64,000 nucleotides of DNA, taken from assembly GCA_003243425.1 (NCBI GenBank), contig QFQP01000003.1, forward strand, positions 1 to 64,000. The letters are read 5' to 3'. Of the stretch, positions 35,603 to 43,573 are shown one piece after another. Made by a program: the position numbers and the translations under genes. Source of the stretch: Archangium gephyra (lineage in GTDB: Bacteria > Myxococcota > Myxococcia > Myxococcales > Myxococcaceae). The first letter of the stretch is position 1; each line of letters opens with the position of its first letter. Under the pieces are notes generated by a model. It worked only from the letters and a program-made list of their open reading frames with translations. It was not told where the DNA came from and ran no database searches.

Positions 35603-36394
35603 TCAGCGACGACGAACCCGGTTGCTCAACACCTGCGCTGCGAGGCCCGGGTCCTTCAGCGCTTCAATTTCTTGAGGCAGGAGCCAATCGACCGGCTCCA
35701 CTTCGTAGACACCCTTCTCTGCGTCGAGCTCGATGAGGATCGCCCGGTCGCCCTTCTTCAATTCGTTGGGCTTGTGACAGACGACGTGCACATTGAGCCC
35801 GGCTGACCCGTCGTCGATGTGCGCGGTGCCGAACGAGCCGTCGACGCGCCCGGAAGTGATGACGCAGATCTGCCCGAGGGAATCGCGGCGGCGCGCCGGG
35901 TTGCTCTGGTTGAGCGCCTTGCCGAGCGGCCGCAGAATCACCGCCGCGCCCAGCAGGCCCACCACGAGCGAGACCAGCAGCAGCACGACGCCGAGCGCGA
36001 GGCCGAAGGGCCCGAACGTCGAGGTGGCGATCGCGCTCACCGTCCACGCGGTGAGCAGCACGAGGGACAGGGTGAAGGTGACGGGCACACGCCCGAGGCC
36101 GAAGAGCGCGAGGAAGCCGCCGTCGACCACGTGCTTCGAATTGACCGACTCCGCGCTCCCCTTCACCGCGCCGGTCACCGCATCGGCTGCGGCGTCAGCC
36201 GCGACGTCGGCCACCGACTCAGCGCCCGCCTTGAGGGCGCCCGTCACCGCGTCGGCCGCGCTGTCGGCTGCACCGTCGAGGTGGTCGAAGGCAACACCCG
36301 TCACGAGTGCGAACAGCCAGTAACCGACGGCCACGCCGAGAAGCACCGTGAGCGGCAGCGTCGGGAAGCTGGTGATGACCTGAACGAACTCCAT
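35603..36394 (-). CDS. YqiJ/NfeD-type membrane protein with OB-fold domain
   Basis: 263 residues. TM one at about 13-35, then an Ala/Asp-rich insert with two 23-residue-spaced copies of AADAVTGA(L/V)K (46-53 and 69-76), TM two and three at about 103-125 and 130-153, and an OB-fold domain from 170 to 240 (LGQICVITSGRVDGSFGTA; VHVVCHKPNELKKGDRAI). NfeD-like OB proteins pair with flotillins. It is the first gene of the three-gene unit, 40 bp before the flotillin; the promoter should lie in 36395-36613, where I see an AT-rich patch but no clear consensus. Confidence 0.85.
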   Translation of the reverse strand: MEFVQVITSFPTLPLTVLLGVAVGYWLFALVTGVAFDHLDGAADSAADAVTGALKAGAESVADVAADAAADAVTGAVKGSAESVNSKHVVDGGFLALFGLGRVPVTFTLSLVLLTAWTVSAIATSTFGPFGLALGVVLLLVSLVVGLLGAAVILRPLGKALNQSNPARRRDSLGQICVITSGRVDGSFGTAHIDDGSAGLNVHVVCHKPNELKKGDRAILIELDAEKGVYEVEPVDWLLPQEIEALKDPGLAAQVLSNRVRRR

Positions 36395-36613
36395 GCGTGC
36401 GGTGAATCGACCACGTCACTTCGCGATCGATCAACGCAAACCGGCCCGCTACCTGTCTGAAAAATCTCGGGTTTTCATCGACGGACGCCATCAGGCTTGA
36501 AGCGCAGGAGCCCTGGCCTGAAGCGCGGTGTCACGCGGAAAGCGACCGTCGCGGCGATGTCCCCGAAGTGTCGCCTCCATGTTGCTCCCGACGCGGTTAC
36601 GGCCGCAGCCGCG

Positions 36614-37153
36614 CTACTGCGCGTCGTCTCGACCGATGGTGACCGAGCCGCCGCGCAGCTCGACCTGCCACGGCCTGCAACACACGGGACAATCTTCGAC
36701 GTACTGCGCGCCTTCCGCTTCTTCTGGAGCGACGCTCACCATCACCGCTTCACCGCAGTACGGGCACTGGTGCTCGTGATCGCGCTGCTCGCCCGCCGCC
36801 GTCGAACCACACGGCCACTGGGGGCGCGCGGCCGAACACCATGGCCCGCGCGCGTGCTCGAGCGAGGTCACCAACGATTCGCGCAGATCGTCGACGTCGA
36901 TGCCGTCGACCTCGCGCAGCTCGCCCATGCGCTCGAGGGCGCGCAGCAGCAGGCGATTGGCGCCGAGCTCTTTGCCGTTCGAGTGGTGGTGCAGCGCGGC
37001 GCTCCACAACACGAGCACCTGCAGCAGCGTCTTTTCGTCACCGCGCGTGCGACGCCAGCCTGATTCCCAGGCCTCGTGCGCCGCGTGAAACGAGCCCTTC
37101 TCGAACAGCTCACGCCCGGCGTCGAGCGAGGCGCTGAAAGTCGGTGTTGCCAT
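36614..37153 (-). CDS. DUF309 protein fused to a CPXCG zinc-ribbon-like module
   Basis: 179 residues. Residues 1-100 are the helical DUF309 domain (LFEKGSFHAAHEAWESGWR; LWSAALHHHSNG). After a short linker, residues 128-167 form a four-cysteine module: CPYCG (130-134) and CPVCC (155-159), the layout of CPXCG-type cysteine-rich small proteins that are normally separate. The fusion is in frame with no sign of an indel. Functions of both families are unknown; the cysteine module likely binds zinc. 17 bp upstream of the BKACE gene in the same direction. Confidence 0.85.
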   Translation of the reverse strand: MATPTFSASLDAGRELFEKGSFHAAHEAWESGWRRTRGDEKTLLQVLVLWSAALHHHSNGKELGANRLLLRALERMGELREVDGIDVDDLRESLVTSLEHARGPWCSAARPQWPCGSTAAGEQRDHEHQCPYCGEAVMVSVAPEEAEGAQYVEDCPVCCRPWQVELRGGSVTIGRDDAQ

Positions 37154-37170
37154 GCGCTACCCGATAACCA

Positions 37171-38043
37171 TCACTTCGGCCGAATGCGGAGCAGACCTCG
37201 CGCTTCTTCCGGGCTGGCGACGCTCCGACCTGCTGACACCGCGAGCTTCGCCATGGCCTCGATGAGCTCGCCGTTGCTCGTCGCCTTGGTGCCGTCGGGT
37301 AGATAGAACGTGTCTTCGAGGCCCGTGCGCAGGTCGCCACCGAGCTCCGCGCAGCGCTGGTGCAGCTTCCACACCTCCTGACGGCCGATGCCGATGACCT
37401 GCCAGTGCGTGCCCGGCAGCATTTCTTCGAGCAACAACGGCAACCACGAGGCCTTGTTGGGCATGCCCGACTCGACGCCCATTACCAGCGACACGTGTGG
37501 CGGGTTGGGCACCATGCCCCGCTTCGCGAACATCGCCACGCTGCGCAGGATGCCGGTGTCGAAGCACTCGCACTCGGGAACGATGTCGTGCGCCTTCATC
37601 ACCTTCTCGAAGGCTTCGATCTTGTGCACCGGGTTGTCGAACAACATCGGGGGCCACGCCCAGTCGTTGTTCGAGCGCAGCTTCAGGTAGTTGAGCGAGC
37701 CCGCGTTGAGCGCCGCCATTTCAGGCTTCACCGCCTCGAGGCACGAGACGGGTCCCGAGATGTCGTCACCGACGATGCCCGTCGACATGTTGATCATCAG
37801 GTCGGGAACTTCGGCGCGAATGGCGTCGCAGATGTCTTTGGCGACCTTCGGGTCCCAGCTCGGCATGCGGCCGGCGCCTTCTTCCTGAGCGCGAAAGTGA
37901 ACGTGCACGACCGAGGCACCGGCATCACGCGCGCGGCGGGCTTCCTTCGCCATCTCTTCAGGCCGCACGGGAACCCTGTGCGTCGCAGGGTCGGTCAACA
38001 CGCCGTTCATCGCGCAGGTGATCACTGCTTTCTGGGAGGCCAT
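37171..38043 (-). CDS. BKACE family 3-keto acid cleavage enzyme
   Basis: 290 residues from ATG 38043 (MASQKAVITCAMNG). Zinc ligands in VVHVHFR, plus TGIVGDD and the family signature EMAALNAGSLNY. Members cleave beta-keto acids with acetyl-CoA, the founding case being 3-keto-5-aminohexanoate in lysine fermentation; the substrate here cannot be told from sequence alone. Transcribed divergently from rarA, and reads toward the DUF309 fusion gene 17 bp on. Confidence 0.87.
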   Translation of the reverse strand: MASQKAVITCAMNGVLTDPATHRVPVRPEEMAKEARRARDAGASVVHVHFRAQEEGAGRMPSWDPKVAKDICDAIRAEVPDLMINMSTGIVGDDISGPVSCLEAVKPEMAALNAGSLNYLKLRSNNDWAWPPMLFDNPVHKIEAFEKVMKAHDIVPECECFDTGILRSVAMFAKRGMVPNPPHVSLVMGVESGMPNKASWLPLLLEEMLPGTHWQVIGIGRQEVWKLHQRCAELGGDLRTGLEDTFYLPDGTKATSNGELIEAMAKLAVSAGRSVASPEEARGLLRIRPK

Positions 38044-38105
38044 GCGGGCATTTGCGGCGAAATTGATTCTCAAGTCAATCTGCGCCGCTGTTAGGTGAAG
38101 AGGCG

Positions 38106-39431
38106 ATGGATCTGTTCGATCGCGCCGCCGCCAACGAGGCCGAAGCCCGCGCTCCGCTCGCCGAACGCATGCGTCCACGCACGCTCGATGAATACGTCGG
38201 TCAGGAGCACCTGACCGGGCCCGGCAAGTTGCTGCGCAAGGCCATCGAGCTGGACCAGGTGCCGTCGATGATCTTCTGGGGGCCGCCGGGAACGGGGAAG
38301 ACCACGCTGGCGAAGATCATCGCCAACGCGACGGGCTCACACTTCGACATGGTGTCGGCGGTGTTGAGCGGCGTGAAGGAGTTGCGCGAGGCGGTGTCCG
38401 CGGCCGACCAGCGATGGAAGTTGCACCGCAAGCGCAGCATCTTGTTCGTCGACGAGATCCACCGCTTCAACAAGTCGCAGCAAGACGCGCTGTTGCCGCA
38501 CGTCGAGAAGGGCACCATCACGCTGCTCGGCGCGACGACCGAAAACCCCTCGTTCGAGGTGAACGCCGCGCTGTTGTCACGAATGCGCGTGCTGACGCTG
38601 CGCGGGCTCGAAGAAGACGAGATTCGAAACGTGCTGCGACGGGCGATCGACGACCCGCGCGGGCTCGCGGGAAAGGTGACCGTCGACGACGACGCCCTGG
38701 CGTTCATCTCGATGATCGCAGCCGGCGATGCGCGCCGGGCGCTGACCGCGCTGGAAGTCGCCGCCAGGTACGGCGGTGAACGCGTCGATCGTCACGGCGC
38801 CGAGGAGGCCGTGCAGCAGCGCACGCTGCTCTACGACAAGGGCGGTGAGGAGCACTACAACGTGGTCTCCGCGTTCATCAAATCGATGCGCGGCTCAGAC
38901 CCCGACGGCGCCGTGTACTGGATGGCGCGCATGATCGAGGCCGGCGAAGACCCGCGCTTCATCGTGCGCCGCATGGTGATCTTCGCGAGCGAAGACGTCG
39001 GCAACGCAGACCCGCAGGCGCTTCAGGTTGCCGTGGCGGCGCTGCAGGCCGTCGAGCTGATGGGCTTCCCCGAAGGGTGTCACCCGCTCACGCAGGCGGT
39101 GACGTACCTGGCAATGGCGCCGAAATCGAACACCGCCAAGATGACGTACATGAAGGCGCGCGACGCGGTGAACACGCACGGCCCGCTGCCAGTGCCGATG
39201 CATCTGAGGAACGCGCCGACGAAGTTGATGAAGAACCTCGGCTACGGCTCGGGCTACCAGTACCCGCACGATCACGAAGGTCACTACGTGGTCGAGAACT
39301 ACCTGCCGGAAGGCTTGCGCCAGGAGCGCTTCTACGAGCCCTCCGACAGTGGCTACGAGGCGAAGCACAAAGCGCGGATCGAGGAGATCCGCGCTTCGAA
39401 GCAGCCGAAGGAACCGGGCGAAGACGGTTAG
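38106..39431 (+). CDS. rarA: Replication-associated recombination ATPase RarA (MgsA)
   Basis: 441 residues. AAA+ core: YVGQEHLTGPG, Walker A GPPGTGKTT, Walker B ILFVDEIHRFNKSQQD, sensor one GATTENPSFE, and the C-terminal tetramerisation part with FASEDVGNADPQAL and YLAMAPKSNTAKM, characteristic of RarA/MgsA/Mgs1. It acts at stalled replication forks with SSB. Its stop overlaps by 4 bp the stop of the convergent NtrC-type regulator (TTAG/CTAA), leaving no room for a terminator. Confidence 0.97.
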   Translation: MDLFDRAAANEAEARAPLAERMRPRTLDEYVGQEHLTGPGKLLRKAIELDQVPSMIFWGPPGTGKTTLAKIIANATGSHFDMVSAVLSGVKELREAVSAADQRWKLHRKRSILFVDEIHRFNKSQQDALLPHVEKGTITLLGATTENPSFEVNAALLSRMRVLTLRGLEEDEIRNVLRRAIDDPRGLAGKVTVDDDALAFISMIAAGDARRALTALEVAARYGGERVDRHGAEEAVQQRTLLYDKGGEEHYNVVSAFIKSMRGSDPDGAVYWMARMIEAGEDPRFIVRRMVIFASEDVGNADPQALQVAVAALQAVELMGFPEGCHPLTQAVTYLAMAPKSNTAKMTYMKARDAVNTHGPLPVPMHLRNAPTKLMKNLGYGSGYQYPHDHEGHYVVENYLPEGLRQERFYEPSDSGYEAKHKARIEEIRASKQPKEPGEDG

Positions 39432-40906
39432 CTGGTCGCTTCGTCCATGTCGTCGTCGAGCCGATCGTCGTCCTTCTTCATCGAGCGGCCACCGACTTCG
39501 TACTGCTTGAGCAGGCGACGGAAGTTCGAGCGATCGACACCAGCCGCGCGCGCCGCCATCGACACGTTGCCGTTCGACTTCTCGAGCAACGCCGACAGGT
39601 AGCGTCGCTCGAAGGCGCGCATCGCCAGCTTCTTGGCCTGCGAGTACTCGAGGTGCGAGAGCGAGAAGATCTCGACCTCGCCACCGCCGCGCTGGTTGTT
39701 GGTGATCTCGGGCGGCAGGTCTTCGAGTTCGACCTGCTCACCACCGCCCAGCACCACCGCGCGCTCCATGGCGTTCTCGAGTTCGCGCACGTTGCCGGCC
39801 CAGCGCGCCGCGGTCAGCGCCTCGAGCGCCGGCTGGCTGATGCGCAGCATCTTCTTGTTGGCCTTGCCCGCGTAGATGCGCAGGAAGTGCTGCGCGAGAA
39901 TGGGAATGTCGCTCGGGCGTTCACGCAGCGGCGGCAGGTCGACCTTGATCACGTTGAGGCGGTAGAAGAGGTCTTCGCGGAACTTGCCGTCGTCTCGGGC
40001 CTTGGCGAGATCGACGTTGGTCGCGGCGATCACGCGCACGTCGACCTTGATGTTGTCGTTGGAGCCCACGCGCTTGACTTCACCTTCCTGAAGCACGCGG
40101 AGCAGCCGCACCTGCATCTGCGCGGTGATGTCGCCGATCTCGTCGAGGAAGATCGTGCCGCCGTCGGCCGCTTCGAACAGGCCCTTCTTGGTGGTGCTGG
40201 CGCCGGTGAACGCGCCCTTCACGTGGCCGAAGAGCTCGCTCTCGAGCAGCGTGTCGGTGAGCGCCGAGCAGTTCACCGCGACGAAGGGCTTGTCCTTGCG
40301 GGGCGAGCGGTAGTGAATCGCGCGCGCCACGAGCTCCTTGCCGGTGCCGCTCTCGCCTTGAATGAGCACGGTCGCGGTCGAGTAGCTGACGGTCTCGACG
40401 AGCTTGAACACCGAGCGCATCTGCGGCGACTGGCCGATGAGGTCTTCGAAGGAGTCACGCGCCGAGAGCGCCTCTTCGAGGACCCGCGTGCGATCGCGCA
40501 GCGCCTTCTTTTCAGCCGCGCGGCCGACCGCGAGCGCCAGCACGTCGATGTTCTCGAAGGGCTTGGTCAGGTAGTCGTACGCACCACCCTTCACCGCTTC
40601 GACGGCCGTCTCGACGGTCGCAAACGCGGTCATCATGATCACCTCCACGTCGGGGCGGCTCTGCTTGAAGGCCTTCAGCAGGTCCATGCCCGAGAGGTTC
40701 GGCATCTTGATGTCGAGACAGGCCACGTCGATCGACGGGTCTTTGACCGCCGACAGACCTTCGACCGCGTCGTCCAGCGCGACGACCTGGTAGCCCTCGC
40801 GCTGGAGAATCTCCGACACCGCGCGGAGCACGATCTTGTCGTCGTCCACCACCAACACCTTCGTCTTACGTTCAGGTCTTTTGATTGAGTTGTTTTCGCT
40901 GCTCAT
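39428..40906 (-). CDS. Sigma-54-dependent response regulator (NtrC family)
   Basis: 492 residues from ATG 40906 (MSSENNSIKRPERK). Receiver Asp in ACLDIKMPNLSG, Lys in LTKPFEN; AAA+ domain with GESGTGKE, canonical GAFTGA and FLDEIGD; Fis-like helix-turn-helix near AAGVDRSNFRRLL; an acidic C-terminal tail KKDDDRLDDDMDE. Its start overlaps the stop of the sensor kinase by 4 bp, so the two are a cognate NtrB/NtrC-type pair controlling sigma-54 promoters elsewhere. Confidence 0.95.
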   Translation of the reverse strand: MSSENNSIKRPERKTKVLVVDDDKIVLRAVSEILQREGYQVVALDDAVEGLSAVKDPSIDVACLDIKMPNLSGMDLLKAFKQSRPDVEVIMMTAFATVETAVEAVKGGAYDYLTKPFENIDVLALAVGRAAEKKALRDRTRVLEEALSARDSFEDLIGQSPQMRSVFKLVETVSYSTATVLIQGESGTGKELVARAIHYRSPRKDKPFVAVNCSALTDTLLESELFGHVKGAFTGASTTKKGLFEAADGGTIFLDEIGDITAQMQVRLLRVLQEGEVKRVGSNDNIKVDVRVIAATNVDLAKARDDGKFREDLFYRLNVIKVDLPPLRERPSDIPILAQHFLRIYAGKANKKMLRISQPALEALTAARWAGNVRELENAMERAVVLGGGEQVELEDLPPEITNNQRGGGEVEIFSLSHLEYSQAKKLAMRAFERRYLSALLEKSNGNVSMAARAAGVDRSNFRRLLKQYEVGGRSMKKDDDRLDDDMDEATS

Positions 40907-42465
40907 GTGAGGGCCCCCCCTGGGAGTACAGGAATACGGACGGTGAAAGCGGACCCCTGGCCCGGCTTCGACTCGACCGAAAAGTGACCGCCGTGGTCTT
41001 CCACGATGCGGTACGCAATCGACAAACCAAGGCCCGTGCCTTCGCCCGGAGGCTTGGTCGTGAAGTGCGGTTCGAAGATGCGCGCCAGATTTTCCGCCGG
41101 AATTCCGGTGCCGGTGTCGGTGACCGTGAACCACGCGTAGCCGTCGGCCGCTTCGGTCTTGATCGACAACCTGCCTTCACCGTTGGGAATGGCCTGCAGG
41201 CCGTTCTGCAGCAGGTTCAGCACCACCTGGCCCAGCTGCGACGAATCGCCGTAGACCTCGGGCAGCGTGGGCGCGAGTTCGAGCGACAGCTGGCCGCGCG
41301 GGTACTTCTTGAGCTGCGCCTTGAACAGCACCGCCGCGTCTTCCACGCACTTGTTGAGCGAGAACGAGCGGCGATCTTCCAGCTTCGGCCGGCGGCTGAA
41401 CTTCAGGAGGCTCTCGACGATGCGCTTGCACCGCATCGCGCTCTCTTCGATGAGGTCGAGGGCCTCGAGGTCCTGCTCGGTGCGGCCCGCGTCACGCTTC
41501 ATCAACTGCGAGAAGGCCAGAATGCCGCCCAGCGGGTTGTTGATCTCGTGCGCCACACCGCCGGCGAGGTTGCCGATGGCGATCATCTTTTCGCTCTCGA
41601 TGAGGCGGCGGGTCAGCGCGCGCTCGTCGGTCACGTCGCGGTAGTGGCAGATGGCCGTGTGCTCGTCGGTCATCGGGTAGATGCTGGCCACCCACACGCG
41701 CTCCCGGTGCGCAATCTCGAGCTTCGCGGGCACTTCCAGCTCGGGGCCGATGGGGCAGCCGGTGCACGGAGTGCGGCGCTGAAACATGAACTCGTGGCAG
41801 CGCAGGCCGGGCGCCAGGCTCATGATCTGCTGGCTCGACACCTTCGCCGCCGCGGTGTTCGCGCGCCGCACGGTGAGGTCGCCGGTCGAGATCACCTGCA
41901 TCGGCATGTCGATGGTGTCGAACGACAGCTCCCACTCACGCTTGGCGCGCGAGAGCATCTGGGTGCGCTGGGCGACGCGGTCTTCGAGCTCGGAGTTGAG
42001 CTGTCGCAGGCTCACATTCTGGCTCTGCGTGAGCTCGTGCAGCCGCTGGTTGTCCGCCACCAGGTGGTGCTGCTCGAACGCGCTCTTCACGGTCAGCAAC
42101 AGCTGCGCGTCGTTCCACGGCTTGCTGATGAAGCGGAACACCTCGGAGCGGTTGATCGCCTCCTCGATGGCCTGCTGATCGGCCTGCCCCGTCAACATGA
42201 TGCGCTGCGTGTGCGGCGCGAGGTCCTTCACGCGCGCCAGGAAATCCACGCCGCTCATGCCCGGCATCCGGTAGTCGCTGATCACCACCGCCGGGCGGAA
42301 GCGCTCGAACAGCTCGAGACCTGCCTCGGCGTCAGGAGCCGTCTCGATGAGCCAGTTCCCACGACGCAGCACCCGCCGCAGCGACCGGAGGATGTTCTCC
42401 TCGTCGTCGACCAGCAGCAGCCGACCGGCTTCAATCGCAGGCTCCAGTGTCTTCGCAGGCTCCAC
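40903..42465 (-). CDS. Receiver-PAS histidine kinase (NtrB-like), partner of the downstream regulator
   Basis: 520 residues; GTG at 42465 is favoured by the excellent ribosome site GGAGGTGG at 42476-42469. An N-terminal receiver (VVISDYRMPGMSG) is followed by a coiled coil, a PAS domain with a cysteine cluster PCTGCPIGPE, the H-box GGVAHEINNPLGGILAFSQ, and an ATPase domain with TGTGIPAEN and GTGLGLSIAYRI. The cysteines (CHEF plus CTGC) might hold a metal or cluster. Soluble. Coupled by ATGA overlap to the NtrC-type regulator. Confidence 0.93.
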   Translation of the reverse strand: MEPAKTLEPAIEAGRLLLVDDEENILRSLRRVLRRGNWLIETAPDAEAGLELFERFRPAVVISDYRMPGMSGVDFLARVKDLAPHTQRIMLTGQADQQAIEEAINRSEVFRFISKPWNDAQLLLTVKSAFEQHHLVADNQRLHELTQSQNVSLRQLNSELEDRVAQRTQMLSRAKREWELSFDTIDMPMQVISTGDLTVRRANTAAAKVSSQQIMSLAPGLRCHEFMFQRRTPCTGCPIGPELEVPAKLEIAHRERVWVASIYPMTDEHTAICHYRDVTDERALTRRLIESEKMIAIGNLAGGVAHEINNPLGGILAFSQLMKRDAGRTEQDLEALDLIEESAMRCKRIVESLLKFSRRPKLEDRRSFSLNKCVEDAAVLFKAQLKKYPRGQLSLELAPTLPEVYGDSSQLGQVVLNLLQNGLQAIPNGEGRLSIKTEAADGYAWFTVTDTGTGIPAENLARIFEPHFTTKPPGEGTGLGLSIAYRIVEDHGGHFSVESKPGQGSAFTVRIPVLPGGALT

Positions 42466-42468
42466 AGA

Positions 42469-42476
42469 CCACCTCC
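42469..42476 (-). promoter_or_regulatory. Strong ribosome-binding site fixing the kinase start
   Basis: On the minus strand GGAGGTGG ends 3 bp before the GTG at 42465. Longer frames upstream would have to be translated through this site, so GTG 42465 is the most likely start. Confidence 0.6.
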
Positions 42477-42526
42477 AACAGCAAAGGTGCTGCCAACCCT
42501 GAGTCGCACCCAACCCTATGAAATCG

Positions 42527-42543
42527 CTGACTCACTGAGTCAG
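42527..42543. promoter_or_regulatory. 17-bp perfect palindrome, operator or terminator candidate
   Basis: CTGACTCACTGAGTCAG, 8-bp arms around one base, lies 32 bp after the stop of the diguanylate cyclase gene and 62 bp before the kinase start. The plus strand continues with TTTCTGGGGTTTTTT. Read on the minus strand, the direction of both genes, the T-run precedes the repeat, so it does not look like an intrinsic terminator there; an operator for the kinase operon is more likely. Confidence 0.4.
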
Positions 42544-42574
42544 TTTCTGGGGTTTTTTGCGACCCTTTTGCCTG

Positions 42575-43519
42575 TCAGCCGGGGCGACTCTGACCCTGTT
42601 GATTCGTTGAAGGAACGGCTGACTGAAACAAGCTGATCTTATTTCGGCCTTCGCTCTTGGCCCGGTACAGCGCCAGGTCAGCGGTGCGAACGAGCAGCTC
42701 CGGTGAGCTGACGCCGCGGCTGGGAAACCCGGAGAGGCCGAAGGAGCCCGTCACGCGCAGCCCCGGCGTCGAGAGTTTGAGTTGTTGGAGGCCGGTAGCG
42801 ACGCGCTCGGCGACGGTCAAGGCGCCGGCCAGATGCGTCTGCGGGAGCAGCATGGCGAACTCTTCGCCGCCGTAGCGCGCCACGATGTCGGTCTCGCGGA
42901 CGGCCTGCTTGACGGCCTGCGCGGCGGCGATGAGCACCTCGTCACCGACCTGGTGGCCCCACGTGTCGTTGACGTTCTTGAAGTGATCGAGGTCGAGCAT
43001 CACCAGCGCGAGCGGCGTGTCGTAGCGCTGCGCGCGGCGGAACTCTTCACGCAGCCGCTCCTGGAAGAAGCGGAAGTTGGCCACGCCGGTGAGCCCGTCG
43101 GTGACGGCCAGCGCGTGCATGCGCGCGGTCTCTTTTTCCGCGGCGTGCAGGCGACGCGCGACCTCGACGCGGCGCTGCGCCCGCGCGAGGAGCTCGCCTT
43201 CGTGCACCGGGGTGCACAGCACGTCATCGGCTCCGAGCGCGAAGTGCGCAGCGCGGGCCGACGCATCGGGCTCAGCGGTGAGGAGCAACACCGGCGTGCC
43301 CGTGGGCTGAAGGTGCTGCAGCACCACGAGACCCGACTCGCCGGGCAGTTCGACGCGCACGATGGCCACGTCGATGGTGGTCTCCATGAGCTGCGCGATG
43401 GCGTCGGAGACCGAGCGCGCCACCAGCACCGCAGCGCCCGCGCCCCGCAACGCCGAGACCAGCGCGTCCGTCTCCGCGCCGCGGTCGTCCACCACCATGG
43501 CTGTCCACTGCTCAGGCAT
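42575..43519 (-). CDS. Diguanylate cyclase with degenerate receiver (REC*-GGDEF)
   Basis: 314 residues. The N-terminal receiver fold keeps VVDD but has Arg55 (VAIVRVELPG) in place of the phospho-acceptor Asp, so it cannot be activated conventionally. The GGDEF domain is complete: TDGLTGVANFRFF, LDHFKNVNDTWGH and the active-site signature RYGGEEF. It should make c-di-GMP. The inhibitory RxxD five residues before GGEEF appears absent (TDIVARYGGEEF). The output of c-di-GMP could feed the PilZ protein at 57751. Confidence 0.92.
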   Translation of the reverse strand: MPEQWTAMVVDDRGAETDALVSALRGAGAAVLVARSVSDAIAQLMETTIDVAIVRVELPGESGLVVLQHLQPTGTPVLLLTAEPDASARAAHFALGADDVLCTPVHEGELLARAQRRVEVARRLHAAEKETARMHALAVTDGLTGVANFRFFQERLREEFRRAQRYDTPLALVMLDLDHFKNVNDTWGHQVGDEVLIAAAQAVKQAVRETDIVARYGGEEFAMLLPQTHLAGALTVAERVATGLQQLKLSTPGLRVTGSFGLSGFPSRGVSSPELLVRTADLALYRAKSEGRNKISLFQSAVPSTNQQGQSRPG

Positions 43520-43573
43520 TCACGAACTCCCCCCGCTGGCAGACCCTTCTACTGTGTGGGATACGCGGCGGCC

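Noticed and set aside
42543..42560. Intrinsic terminator formed by the palindrome and following T-run
   Set aside because: It would work only for plus-strand transcripts, and the adjacent genes are on the minus strand; no plus-strand gene ends nearby.
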